Origin: Streptomyces sp. S3(2020)
GTDB lineage: Bacteria > Actinomycetota > Actinomycetes > Streptomycetales > Streptomycetaceae
Reading direction: 5' to 3'
Assembly (NCBI RefSeq): GCF_013044505.1
Contig: NZ_JABERD010000070.1
Span: 1-45,756 of the forward strand
Length of the DNA stretch: 45,756 nt
The notes below the pieces were generated by a model. The model was not told the DNA's origin and searched no databases. It saw only the letters and a program-made list of their open reading frames with translations. Positions 7,815-16,295 of this stretch are shown here, one piece after another (the stretch's first letter is position 1; each line of letters begins with the position of its first letter). The position numbers and the translations under genes are program-made.

Positions 7815-9224
7815 GTGAAGAGCGCCGTGGAGACCCTGAACCCGACTCGGGTTCGGCTCACTGTCGAGGTGCCCTTCGAGGAGCTCAAGGACAGCCTCGA
7901 CGCGGCGTACAAGAAGATCAACCAGCAGGTCACGGTGAAGGGCTTCCGCAAGGGCAAGATCCCGGCCCGCGTCATCGACCAGCGGTTCGGCCGTGGTGCT
8001 GTGCTGGAGGAGGCCGTCAACGACGCGCTTCCGAAGTTCTACACCGAAGCGGTCAACGAGGCCGAGCTGGACGTCCTGGGCCAGCCCGAGGTCGACATCA
8101 CCGAGCTGAAGGACGGCGACACGCTGAACTTCACCGCCGAGGTCGACATCCGTCCGTCCCTGGAGCTCCCCGAGGACTTCTCCTCCATCGAGGTCGAGGT
8201 CGACGCCGTCGAGGTCAGCGACGAGGACGTCGAGAAGTCGGTGGAGCAGCTCCGTGAGCGCTTCGCCTCCACCTCCCCGGTCGAGCGTGCCGCCGAGGAC
8301 GGCGACGTCATCACGATCGACCTGGAGGCCAAGGTCGACGGAGAGGTGCTGGAGGACGGCATCGCCAGCGGTGTGTCCTACACCATCGGCTCCGGCGAGC
8401 TGCTCGAGGGCATCGACGACGCCGTGAAGGGCCTGGAGGCCGGTGGCGAGGCCACCTTCACCTCCGAGCTCAAGGGCGGCTCCGCGGCCGGCAAGGAGTC
8501 CGAGGTCACCGTCAAGGTCACCCAGGTCGCCGCCCGCGAACTGCCGGAGCTGGACGACGAGTTCGCGCAGCTCGCCTCCGAGTTCGACACCCTCGACGAG
8601 CTCAAGGCCGACAGCCGCAAGCGCCTCGAGAACATGAAGCAGTACGACCAGGCCACGCAGGCCCAGGAGCGCGTCCTGGAGAAGCTGCTCGACCTGGTCG
8701 AGGTCCCGGTCCCCGAGAAGCTGCTCGAGGACGAGGTCAACACCCGTAAGCACAACCTCGAGCACCACCAGCTCGGCCAGATGGGCCTCGACCTCGAGAA
8801 GTACCTCGAGATCCAGGGCAAGACGGTCGAGGAGTTCGAGACCGAGACCAAGGACGCCGCGGTCAAGGGCATCAAGACCCAGTTCGTCCTCGACGAGCTG
8901 GTCAAGCGCGAGAAGCTGAACGTCAACCAGGAGGAGCTCACCGAGCACCTCATGCGTCGCGCCGCTTCCTCCGGCATGTCCCCCGACCAGTTCGCCCAGG
9001 CGGTCGTCGAGGGCGGCCAGGTTCCGCTCCTCGTCGGCGAGGTCGCCCGCGGCAAGGCCCTGGCCGTCGTGGTCGAGGCCGCCACGGTGAAGGACACCAA
9101 CGGCGAGGTCATCGACCTGGACGACGAGGACGAGGTCGACGAGGTGGAGACGGCCACCGAGGTCGCCGCCGAGGCCACCGAGGCGGACGCCACGGACGCC
9201 GACACGGAGAAGACCGAGGGCTGA
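7815..9224 (+). CDS. tig: trigger factor chaperone
   Basis: 469-aa ribosome-associated folding chaperone. The N-terminal ribosome-binding domain carries the signature FRKGKIP (family GFRxGKxP) at about residues 42-50. The FKBP-type prolyl isomerase domain occupies about 155-245, and a long helical C-terminal substrate-cradle domain follows. The tail is a very acidic Glu/Asp/Thr stretch. GTG start at 7815 with AAGGAG 8 nt upstream. A TACTAT -10-like hexamer near 7694 is the probable promoter. Position just upstream of clpP1 is the standard actinobacterial arrangement and links nascent-chain folding to ClpXP proteolysis, but a terminator hairpin separates them. Confidence 0.96.
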   Translation: MKSAVETLNPTRVRLTVEVPFEELKDSLDAAYKKINQQVTVKGFRKGKIPARVIDQRFGRGAVLEEAVNDALPKFYTEAVNEAELDVLGQPEVDITELKDGDTLNFTAEVDIRPSLELPEDFSSIEVEVDAVEVSDEDVEKSVEQLRERFASTSPVERAAEDGDVITIDLEAKVDGEVLEDGIASGVSYTIGSGELLEGIDDAVKGLEAGGEATFTSELKGGSAAGKESEVTVKVTQVAARELPELDDEFAQLASEFDTLDELKADSRKRLENMKQYDQATQAQERVLEKLLDLVEVPVPEKLLEDEVNTRKHNLEHHQLGQMGLDLEKYLEIQGKTVEEFETETKDAAVKGIKTQFVLDELVKREKLNVNQEELTEHLMRRAASSGMSPDQFAQAVVEGGQVPLLVGEVARGKALAVVVEAATVKDTNGEVIDLDDEDEVDEVETATEVAAEATEADATDADTEKTEG

Positions 9225-9248
9225 GCCCACGGCACCGAGCAGGTCGTA

Positions 9249-9284
9249 GGACGGGCCCCTGGGGACTTTCCCGGGGGCCCGTCC
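9249..9284. terminator. terminator after tig
   Basis: Arms 9249-9259 and 9274-9284 (GGACGGGCCCC and complement, 11 bp) close a further G/C-paired inner stem and a short ACTTTC loop, 25 nt past the tig stop. Confidence 0.75.
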
Positions 9285-9297
9285 TGTCACCTGGGGC

Positions 9298-9330
9298 GGC
9301 GCGACGGGCCACAGACAACCCGCAGCCGCC
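9298..9330. repeat. partial dispersed intergenic repeat
   Basis: Matches 28 of 33 positions with 16201-16233 (both begin GGCGCGAC and end CGCAGCCGCC). It appears to be a degraded copy of the streptomycete intergenic repeat seen fully downstream of valS. Confidence 0.55.
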
Positions 9331-9357
9331 CATGTACGAAAAGTCACCACGACGCTA

Positions 9358-9371
9358 CGCCCCCGGCGAAC
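9358..9371 (-). promoter_or_regulatory. ClgR operator upstream of clpP1
   Basis: Read on the minus strand the sequence is GTTCGC-CGGGG-GCG, an exact fit to the established ClgR recognition form GTTCGC-N5-GCG. It lies 142 bp upstream of the clpP1 start. ClgR activates clpP1P2, clpC and lon in Streptomyces and related actinobacteria, so this should be the main control point of the operon. Confidence 0.75.
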
Positions 9372-9512
9372 AGCCCCGTATCCGGGATTCCCCGAAGGGA
9401 CCAGCGCGTTAGGGTCCATGAATACGAGGGCAGTGGAGTCCCCGAACAGCTCCAGCCCACAGGGAACACGTGAAGACGGCCCGGCGCCGTCGTAAGACGA
9501 GCAGGTGGATAC

Positions 9513-10130
9513 GTGACGAATCTGATGCCCTCCGCCGCCGGTGAGCCCAACTTCGGTGGTGGCCTCGGCGACCAGGTCTACAACCGGCTGCTCAACGAGC
9601 GGATCATCTTCCTCGGCCAGCCGGTCGACGACGACATCGCGAACAAGATCACCGCACAGCTGCTGCTCCTTGCCGCGGACCCGGACAAGGACATCTACCT
9701 CTACATCAACAGCCCCGGCGGCTCGATCACGGCCGGCATGGCGATCTACGACACCATGCAGTACATCAAGAACGACGTGGTGACGATCGCCATGGGCCTC
9801 GCCGCCTCCATGGGCCAGTTCCTGCTCAGCGCCGGCACCCCCGGCAAGCGCTTCGCGCTGCCGAACGCCGAGATCCTCATCCACCAGCCCTCCGCCGGCC
9901 TCGCCGGCTCGGCCTCGGACATCAAGATCCACGCCGAGCGGCTGCTGCACACCAAGAAGCGCATGGCTGAGCTGACCTCCCAGCACACCGGTCAGTCGTT
10001 CGAGGAGATCACCCGCGCCTCCGACCGCGACCGCTGGTTCGACGCCGACGAGGCCAAGGAGTACGGCCTCATCGACGAGGTCATCACCACGGCCGCCAAC
10101 ATGCCGGGCGGCGGCGGCACCGGGGCCTGA
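9513..10130 (+). CDS. clpP1: ATP-dependent Clp protease proteolytic subunit ClpP1
   Basis: 205-aa serine peptidase subunit that assembles with ClpP2 into a barrel fed by ClpX or ClpC. The catalytic triad is visible: Ser99 in GLAASMGQ, His124 in ILIHQPSAG, Asp173 in SDRDRWF. YINSPGGSITAGMAIYD at 64-80 is the family signature that lines the active-site groove. The C-terminal NMPGGGGTGA tail is flexible. GTG start at 9513. It is 50 bp ahead of clpP2, with which it forms an operon behind the ClgR operator. Confidence 0.97.
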   Translation: MTNLMPSAAGEPNFGGGLGDQVYNRLLNERIIFLGQPVDDDIANKITAQLLLLAADPDKDIYLYINSPGGSITAGMAIYDTMQYIKNDVVTIAMGLAASMGQFLLSAGTPGKRFALPNAEILIHQPSAGLAGSASDIKIHAERLLHTKKRMAELTSQHTGQSFEEITRASDRDRWFDADEAKEYGLIDEVITTAANMPGGGGTGA

Positions 10131-10180
10131 GGCCCCCTGCAAGCCCTCAGCCGACCGCCTCAGCCTCTAGGAGACAGAAA

Positions 10181-10861
10181 GTGAACGACTACCCCGGCAG
10201 CGGCCTGTACGACCGCACGCGCGCCGAGTACACGGGTCCCTCCGCGGAGTCCCGCTACGTCATCCCGCGCTTCGTCGAGCGCACCTCGCAGGGCATTCGC
10301 GAGTACGACCCGTACGCGAAGCTCTTCGAGGAGCGCGTGATCTTCCTCGGCGTCCAGATCGACGACGCCTCCGCCAACGACGTCATGGCGCAGCTGCTGT
10401 GCCTGGAGTCGATGGACCCGGACCGTGACATCTCGGTCTACATCAACAGCCCCGGTGGCTCCTTCACCGCGCTGACCGCGATCTACGACACGATGCAGTT
10501 CGTGAAGCCGGACGTCCAGACGGTCTGCATGGGTCAGGCGGCCTCCGCCGCGGCGATCCTGCTGGCCGCCGGTACGCCGGGCAAGCGCATGGCGCTGCCG
10601 AACGCCCGTGTGCTGATCCACCAGCCCTACAGCGAGACCGGCCGCGGTCAGGTCTCCGACCTGGAGATCGCCGCCAACGAAATCCTCCGGATGCGCGCGC
10701 AGCTGGAGGAGATGCTGGCCAAGCACTCGACCACGCCGATCGAGAAGATCCGCGAGGACATCGAGCGCGACAAGATCCTCACGGCCGAGGAGGCGCTCTC
10801 CTACGGTCTGATCGACCAGATCATCTCCACTCGGAAGATGAACAACGCAGCCGTCCGCTAG
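10181..10861 (+). CDS. clpP2: ATP-dependent Clp protease proteolytic subunit ClpP2
   Basis: 226-aa second ClpP subunit. Triad: Ser122 in GQAASAAA, His147 in LIHQPYSE, Asp197 in IERDKILTAEEA. The N-terminus is about 25 residues longer than in ClpP1, consistent with a propeptide that is cleaved during maturation. GTG start preceded by TAGGAGACAG. Both rings are catalytically complete here. Transcription is shared with clpP1 and probably ends at the long hairpin at 10884-10944 before clpX. Confidence 0.97.
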   Translation: MNDYPGSGLYDRTRAEYTGPSAESRYVIPRFVERTSQGIREYDPYAKLFEERVIFLGVQIDDASANDVMAQLLCLESMDPDRDISVYINSPGGSFTALTAIYDTMQFVKPDVQTVCMGQAASAAAILLAAGTPGKRMALPNARVLIHQPYSETGRGQVSDLEIAANEILRMRAQLEEMLAKHSTTPIEKIREDIERDKILTAEEALSYGLIDQIISTRKMNNAAVR

Positions 10862-10883
10862 TCGGAGGCTGTATTGTCTGCCG

Positions 10884-10944
10884 CCCCTTGGCCCGGTTCG
10901 TGTGCTTTGACACGCTGCACGTCAAAGTGAACCGCGCCAAGGGG
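10884..10944. terminator. 22-bp interrupted hairpin between clpP2 and clpX
   Basis: Three nested perfect stems: CCCCTTGGC/GCCAAGGGG (10884-10892 with 10936-10944), CGGTTC/GAACCG (10894-10899 with 10929-10934) and CTTTGAC/GTCAAAG (10905-10911 with 10921-10927). It is separated from clpX by a direct repeat of GGGGGGCCCG (10941-10950, 10954-10963). It can act as a terminator for clpP1P2, or as a leader structure if reading continues into clpX. Confidence 0.65.
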
Positions 10945-11039
10945 GGCCCGAACGGGGGGCCCGGCAAGGTACCGTCGGAATAAGGCAGCACCAGGAGCCG
11001 CTGGACCTAGGCGTCTCCCAGGCGAAGGGGAAGCACACC

Positions 11040-12329
11040 GTGGCACGCATCGGTGACGGCGGCGATCTGCTCAAGTGCTCGTTCTGCGGCAAGAGCCAGA
11101 AGCAGGTCAAGAAGCTCATCGCAGGGCCTGGTGTGTACATCTGCGACGAGTGCATCGATCTCTGCAACGAGATCATCGAGGAAGAACTCGCGGAGACGAG
11201 CGAGGTGCGCTGGGAGGAACTCCCCAAGCCCCGCGAGATCTACGAGTTCCTCGAGGGCTATGTGGTGGGCCAGGAGGCGGCCAAGAAGGCGCTGTCCGTG
11301 GCGGTCTACAACCACTACAAGCGCGTCCAGGCCGGCGAGAACGGCGGCGGCAACGGCCGTGACGACGCGATCGAGTTGGCGAAGTCCAACATCCTCCTGC
11401 TGGGCCCCACGGGCTCCGGCAAGACCCTTCTCGCCCAGACCCTGGCCCGCATGCTCAACGTCCCGTTCGCCATCGCCGACGCGACGGCGCTGACGGAGGC
11501 GGGTTACGTGGGCGAGGACGTCGAGAACATCCTCCTGAAGCTCATTCAGGCGGCGGACTACGACGTCAAGAAGGCCGAGACGGGCATCATCTACATCGAC
11601 GAGATCGACAAGGTGGCCCGTAAGAGCGAAAACCCGTCGATCACACGCGATGTGAGCGGCGAGGGCGTCCAGCAGGCCTTGCTGAAGATCCTCGAAGGCA
11701 CCACGGCCTCGGTCCCGCCGCAGGGTGGACGCAAGCACCCGCACCAGGAGTTCATCCAGATCGACACGACGAACGTCCTGTTCATCGTGGGCGGTGCCTT
11801 CGCGGGCCTGGAGAAGCTCATCGAGTCCCGGGCCGGCGCCAAGGGAATCGGCTTCGGTGCGACGATCCGCTCCAAGCGTGAGCTGGAGGCCAAGGACCAG
11901 TTCGAGGACGTCATGCCCGAGGACCTGGTCAAGTTCGGCATGATCCCCGAGTTCATCGGCCGCCTCCCGGTGATCACCTCGGTCCACAACCTGGACCGCG
12001 AGGCCCTCCTCCAGATCCTGATCGAGCCGCGCAACGCCCTGGTCAAGCAGTACCAGCGCCTCTTCGAACTCGACGGTGTGGAGCTGGACTTCGAGCGCGA
12101 GGCCCTCGAAGCCATCGCCGACCAGGCCATCCTCCGCCAGACCGGCGCCCGGGGCCTGCGCGCCATCATGGAGGAAGTCCTCCAGGGCGTCATGTACGAG
12201 ATCCCGTCCCGCAAGGACGTGGCCCGCGTCGTCATCACCGCGGACGTCGTCCACTCCAACGTCAACCCGACCCTGATCCCCCGCGACGCCCGCAACGGCC
12301 GCGGCCCGGGAGAGGCGAAGACGGCGTAA
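11040..12329 (+). CDS. clpX: ATP-dependent Clp protease ATPase subunit ClpX
   Basis: 429-aa AAA+ unfoldase that recognises, unfolds and threads substrates into ClpP. The N-terminal C4 zinc-binding domain has CSFCGK and CDECIDLC. Then come Walker A GPTGSGKT, Walker B IIYIDEIDK, a GYVGEDVEN pore loop, the RKSENPSITRDVSGEGVQQ segment, and sensor 2 in GARGLRAIMEEVL. GTG start at 11040 with GGCGAAGGGGAAG upstream. It has its own upstream region and is followed by a perfect palindrome shared with the convergent gene. Confidence 0.97.
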   Translation: MARIGDGGDLLKCSFCGKSQKQVKKLIAGPGVYICDECIDLCNEIIEEELAETSEVRWEELPKPREIYEFLEGYVVGQEAAKKALSVAVYNHYKRVQAGENGGGNGRDDAIELAKSNILLLGPTGSGKTLLAQTLARMLNVPFAIADATALTEAGYVGEDVENILLKLIQAADYDVKKAETGIIYIDEIDKVARKSENPSITRDVSGEGVQQALLKILEGTTASVPPQGGRKHPHQEFIQIDTTNVLFIVGGAFAGLEKLIESRAGAKGIGFGATIRSKRELEAKDQFEDVMPEDLVKFGMIPEFIGRLPVITSVHNLDREALLQILIEPRNALVKQYQRLFELDGVELDFEREALEAIADQAILRQTGARGLRAIMEEVLQGVMYEIPSRKDVARVVITADVVHSNVNPTLIPRDARNGRGPGEAKTA

Positions 12330-12351
12330 CACCCGCCGCGCACAAGAACGA

Positions 12352-12389
12352 ACGAAGGGGCCCCGGTCAATTGACCGGGGCCCCTTCGT
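12352..12389. terminator. 38-nt perfect palindrome, bidirectional terminator
   Basis: ACGAAGGGGCCCCGGTCAA followed by its exact complement, with no spacer (centre between 12370 and 12371). It sits between the tail-to-tail clpX and 12402-13340 genes and should terminate both. The T-rich end on each strand is short (TTCGT). Confidence 0.85.
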
Positions 12390-12401
12390 AGTTCGGGTGC
12401 G

Positions 12402-13340
12402 TCAGATCTTGACGCGGACTTCCTTGCGGAGCTTGGCGGTGATTGCGGCCGCCTCCGTCGGGTCGGTCTCCTTGCCGGCCGCGAGGTCGGCGAACTCCAT
12501 CGGCATCACGAACCCGACCGTGCTGTGGTCGCCCCAGATGCAGTACGTCATGCTCATCTCGGCCGGCGCGCCCGCCCCGGACTCGGTGTTCTTCATCGTG
12601 GCCTGCTGGCACTTGAGGACGGTGCCGTCGAACCCCTCGGGGGTGTAGGCCTTCGGCTCGTCCTTGAAGGTGACGTCCTCGTCGGCGGCGTCCTTCTTCA
12701 TGTAGGCGAAGAGCCCGTCGACCGCCTTCTCGGGGTCCTCGATCTCGCCGTAGACACCACCGAAGGACAGCAGCTTGCCCGCCAGCGGGTTGTTCGCGTC
12801 CTCGCCCGCCTGGTACGACGCGTTGACGTCCTTGGGGTTCTTCACGCCCCACTTCGCGGCGTCCTTCAGATCCTCCTCGGTCATCGCGCCGTCGGAGTTG
12901 TCGCCCTCGCTCTTCTTGTACTCGGTGAGGACCGTGGCCGGAGTGGTCAGCTTGTGCGGGCCGTCGTCTCCGGCGGCCGAGTCGCTGCCACCGCCACCGA
13001 GGACGAGGGCGGCCCCGACGGCGATCGCGGCCACTACCGCCACCGCGCCGATGATGAGGCCGATCTTCTTCTTGCCGCCACCCGGCGCCGGCGGCTGCGG
13101 CATGCCGTAGGGGGCCTGGCCGTAGGGCGGCTGCTGACCGTAGGGCTGGGTCTGCGGGGGCACGCCCTGCGGGGCCTGCTGCGGGTAGCCGTAGCCCGGC
13201 TGGGGCTGAGTGGGCTGCTGGGGGTAGCCGTAGCCGGGCTGGGGGGCCTGCGGCGGCTGCTGGCCGTACGGGCCCGGCTGACCGTACGGACCGGGCTGCT
13301 GGGGCTGCCCGCCGTACGGGCCCGGCTGGTTGTGACTCAT
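12402..13340 (-). CDS. Pro/Gln/Gly/Tyr-rich single-pass membrane protein
   Basis: 312 aa. Residues 1-90 are a low-complexity run built from PQQPGPYG- and PGYGYPQQ-like repeats. A KKK-flanked membrane helix (about 96-117) follows, then an extracytoplasmic domain of about 190 residues with two conserved cysteines (LKCQQ, TYCIWGD) that could form a disulfide. Such proline-rich N-terminal regions followed by one helix are common in actinobacterial surface proteins of unknown role. The ATG at 13340 has AGGGG nine bases upstream. An in-frame ATG at 13421 would add a Cys-rich stretch with no ribosome site and is rejected. Confidence 0.8.
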   Translation of the reverse strand: MSHNQPGPYGGQPQQPGPYGQPGPYGQQPPQAPQPGYGYPQQPTQPQPGYGYPQQAPQGVPPQTQPYGQQPPYGQAPYGMPQPPAPGGGKKKIGLIIGAVAVVAAIAVGAALVLGGGGSDSAAGDDGPHKLTTPATVLTEYKKSEGDNSDGAMTEEDLKDAAKWGVKNPKDVNASYQAGEDANNPLAGKLLSFGGVYGEIEDPEKAVDGLFAYMKKDAADEDVTFKDEPKAYTPEGFDGTVLKCQQATMKNTESGAGAPAEMSMTYCIWGDHSTVGFVMPMEFADLAAGKETDPTEAAAITAKLRKEVRVKI

Positions 13341-13464
13341 TACTGGGTTCCCCTCCAGATGCTTATGTGTTCCGAACATCCTGGCGCAGGCACAGGCGAC
13401 GCATTGCATCGGGGGCCCCACCGTTACAGAACAAAGCCGTTTCGGGACACGCCCGCGACACCCC

Positions 13465-13470
13465 TAAACT
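13465..13470 (+). promoter_or_regulatory. -10 hexamer of leaderless valS
   Basis: TAAACT ends 6 nt before the GTG, so the transcript would begin at or next to the start codon. No Shine-Dalgarno is visible. Confidence 0.55.
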
Positions 13471-13476
13471 GAGCCC

Positions 13477-16101
13477 GTGACCGAGAATGCTCAGCAGCAG
13501 CCATCAGCGCCCGACACCGAACTGCCGACCCAGTACGCGCCGGCCGAGGTAGAGGGGGCGCTGTACGAGCGCTGGGTAGAACGCGGTTACTTCGCCGCCG
13601 ACGCGAAGAGCGACAAGCCGGCGTACACCATCGTCATCCCGCCGCCGAACGTCACCGGTTCCCTGCACCTGGGCCACGCCTTCCAGCACACGCTCATGGA
13701 CGCGCTGACCCGCCGTAAGCGCATGCAGGGTTACGAGTCGCTGTGGCTGCCCGGCATGGACCACGCCGGTATCGCGACCCAGAACAAGGTCGAGCAGCAG
13801 CTCGCCGAGGAGGGCAAGTCCCGCCACGATCTGGGGCGCGAGGAGTTCGTCGAGCGCGTCTGGCAGTGGAAGGAGGAGTACGGCGGCAAGATCCTCGGCC
13901 AGATGCGCCGCCTCGGCGACGGCGTCGACTGGGACCGCGAGCGGTTCACCATGGACGAGGGCCTGTCCAAGGCCGTTCTCACTATTTTCAAGAAGCTCTT
14001 CGACGACGAGCTGATCTACCGTGCCGAGCGCATCATCAACTGGTGTCCCCGGTGTCTCACCGCCATCTCCGACATCGAGGTCGAGTACCAGGAGGACGAC
14101 GGCGAGCTCGTCTCCATCAAGTACGGCGAGGGCGAGGAGACGCTCGTCGTCGCCACCACCCGCGCCGAGACCATGCTCGGTGACACGGCCGTCGCCGTTC
14201 ACCCCGACGACGAGCGGTACCGGCACCTCATCGGCAAGCGGATCAAGCTGCCGCTGACCGACCGCGCCATCCCCGTCGTCGCGGACACCCACGTCGACCC
14301 CGAGTTCGGCACCGGCGCCGTCAAGGTGACCCCCGCCCACGACCCCAACGACTTCGCGATCGGCCAGCGCCACGGCCTGGAGTCGATCACGGTCATGGAC
14401 GAGCGTGCCGTCATCACGGTCCACGGTCCCTTCCAGGGCCTGGACCGCTTCGAGGCGCGCTCCGCGATCGTCGCGGCGCTGCGCTCGCAGGGCCGGATCG
14501 TCGCCGAGAAGCGGCCCTACGTCCACTCCGTGGGCCACTGCTCGCGCTGCAAGACGACCGTCGAGCCGCGCCTGTCCATGCAGTGGTGGGTCAAGGTCGG
14601 CCCGCTGGCCCAGGCCGCCGGTGACGCCGTCCGCGACGGCCGGGTCGCGATCCACCCCGCCGACATGTCGAAGCGCTACTTCGACTGGGTCGACAACATG
14701 CACGACTGGTGCATCTCGCGCCAGCTGTGGTGGGGCCACCGCATCCCGGTCTGGTACGGCCCCGACGGCGAGGTCGTCTGCGTCGGCCCCGACGAGGAGC
14801 CGCCGGCCGGCGAGGGCTGGCACCAGGACACCGACGTCCTCGACACCTGGTTCTCCTCCGGCCTGTGGCCGTTCTCCACGCTCGGCTGGCCCGAACAGAC
14901 CGAGGACCTGCGGAAGTTCTACTCCACCGACGTCCTGCTGACCGGCCACGACATCATCTTCTTCTGGGTCGCCCGGATGATGATGTTCGGCCTCTACGCG
15001 ATGGACGGCGAGGTCCCCTTCAAGACCATCGCCCTGACCGGTCTGGTCCGTGACGAGCGCGGCAAGAAGATGTCGAAGTCCTTCGGCAATGTCGTGGACC
15101 CGCTCGACTGGATGGACAAGTACGGCTCCGACGCCGTCCGCTTCACCCTCGCCAAGGGCGCCAACCCCGGTACCGACGTGCCGATCGGCGAGGACTGGGT
15201 CCAGGCCTCCCGGAACTTCGCCAACAAGATCTGGAACGCCACCCGCTTCGCGCTGATGAACGGCGCGACGATCGAGGGCCCGCTGCCGGAGCCGGAGAAG
15301 CTGTCCGCCACCGACCGGTGGATCCTCTCCCGCCTCAACAAGACGATCGCCGAAGTCGACGCGTACTACGACGACTTCCAGTTCGCCAAGCTCGCCGACG
15401 GCCTGTACCACTTCGCGTGGGACGAGGTCTTCGACTGGTACGTGGAGCTGTCCAAGACGACGTTCATGGCGGGCGGCGAGGGCGCCAAGGTCTCCGGCCG
15501 GGTCCTCGGCGAGGTCCTCGACGTCACGCTGAAGCTGCTGCACCCGATCGTCCCGTTCGTCACCGAGGCCCTCTGGACCACCCTCACGGGCGGCGAGTCG
15601 GTCGTCATCGCGGACTGGCCGAAGGACAGCGGCTTCCGTGACGAGCCGGCGGAGAAGGAGATCGAGAGCCTCCAGTCGGTCATCACCGAGGTCCGCCGCT
15701 TCCGCGCCGACCAGGGCCTCCAGCCCGGCCAGCGCGTCCCGGCCCGCCTGACCCTCGACGGCACGGCGCTGGCGCCCCACGAGGCCGCCATCCGTCAGCT
15801 GCTGCGCCTCCAGCCGGAGGGTGACGCCTTCACGGCCACGGCGACCCTCCCGGTCTCCGGCGCCGAGGTGGCCCTCGACCTCTCCGGCACCATCGACGTC
15901 GCGGCGGAGCGCAAGCGCCTCGCGAAGGACCTGGCGGCGGCACAGAAGGAGCGCCAGCAGGCCGAGGCCAAGCTCGGCAACGAGGCGTTCCTGGCGAAGG
16001 CCCCGGACAACGTGGTCGACAAGATCCGCGGCCGCCTGGCCAAGGCGGACGAGGACATCGCCCGCATCCAGTCCCAGCTGGACCGCCTGCCGCAGGCGTA
16101 G
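13477..16101 (+). CDS. valS: valyl-tRNA synthetase
   Basis: 874-aa class I aminoacyl-tRNA synthetase charging tRNA-Val. The HIGH-type motif is PPPNVTGSLHLGHA (about 50-63), with NWCPRC zinc-type cysteines near 190, the CP1 editing domain (TTRAETMLGDTAVAVHP) and KMSKS as KKMSKSFGN. The C-terminal helical coiled coil (about 800-874) carries the ValS arm that grips tRNA. The length is normal. The GTG lacks a Shine-Dalgarno and sits 6 nt after a TAAACT, indicating a leaderless message. A strong terminator follows at 16116-16153. Confidence 0.97.
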   Translation: MTENAQQQPSAPDTELPTQYAPAEVEGALYERWVERGYFAADAKSDKPAYTIVIPPPNVTGSLHLGHAFQHTLMDALTRRKRMQGYESLWLPGMDHAGIATQNKVEQQLAEEGKSRHDLGREEFVERVWQWKEEYGGKILGQMRRLGDGVDWDRERFTMDEGLSKAVLTIFKKLFDDELIYRAERIINWCPRCLTAISDIEVEYQEDDGELVSIKYGEGEETLVVATTRAETMLGDTAVAVHPDDERYRHLIGKRIKLPLTDRAIPVVADTHVDPEFGTGAVKVTPAHDPNDFAIGQRHGLESITVMDERAVITVHGPFQGLDRFEARSAIVAALRSQGRIVAEKRPYVHSVGHCSRCKTTVEPRLSMQWWVKVGPLAQAAGDAVRDGRVAIHPADMSKRYFDWVDNMHDWCISRQLWWGHRIPVWYGPDGEVVCVGPDEEPPAGEGWHQDTDVLDTWFSSGLWPFSTLGWPEQTEDLRKFYSTDVLLTGHDIIFFWVARMMMFGLYAMDGEVPFKTIALTGLVRDERGKKMSKSFGNVVDPLDWMDKYGSDAVRFTLAKGANPGTDVPIGEDWVQASRNFANKIWNATRFALMNGATIEGPLPEPEKLSATDRWILSRLNKTIAEVDAYYDDFQFAKLADGLYHFAWDEVFDWYVELSKTTFMAGGEGAKVSGRVLGEVLDVTLKLLHPIVPFVTEALWTTLTGGESVVIADWPKDSGFRDEPAEKEIESLQSVITEVRRFRADQGLQPGQRVPARLTLDGTALAPHEAAIRQLLRLQPEGDAFTATATLPVSGAEVALDLSGTIDVAAERKRLAKDLAAAQKERQQAEAKLGNEAFLAKAPDNVVDKIRGRLAKADEDIARIQSQLDRLPQA

Positions 16102-16115
16102 GGGTTTTACGGTGC

Positions 16116-16153
16116 TGAAGGCCCCCGGAACTGTTCGGTTCCGGGGGCCTTCA
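16116..16153. terminator. terminator after valS
   Basis: Perfect 16-bp arms (TGAAGGCCCCCGGAAC at 16116-16131 with its complement at 16138-16153) and a TGTTCG loop, 15 nt past the valS stop. Confidence 0.85.
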
Positions 16154-16159
16154 CGCACC

Positions 16160-16233
16160 CAGGGGCGCGGGGCTGTATCGATATGCGGCTCCGCCGCGTG
16201 GGCGCGACCAGCCACATACGGCCCGCAGCCGCC
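16160..16233. repeat. dispersed streptomycete intergenic repeat
   Basis: A GC-rich unit with recognisable words GCGCGGGGCTGTATCGAT, GCGGCTCCGCCGCGTG, GGCGCGACCAGCC and CGCAGCCGCC. I recognise this consensus from intergenic regions across Streptomyces genomes. The centre CGGCTCCGCCG folds into a short hairpin. A partial copy lies at 9298-9330. Confidence 0.65.
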
Positions 16234-16283
16234 GTGAATGACCAGCCACCCCACTCCATAGGGACTCTCTACCGCCCCCTCCG

Positions 16284-16289
16284 TAGACT
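16284..16289 (+). promoter_or_regulatory. -10 hexamer of leaderless folC
   Basis: TAGACT, followed by exactly 6 nt and then GTG, the same spacing as for valS and the CYTH/CHAD gene. No ribosome-binding site is visible. Confidence 0.55.
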
Positions 16290-16295
16290 GACCCC

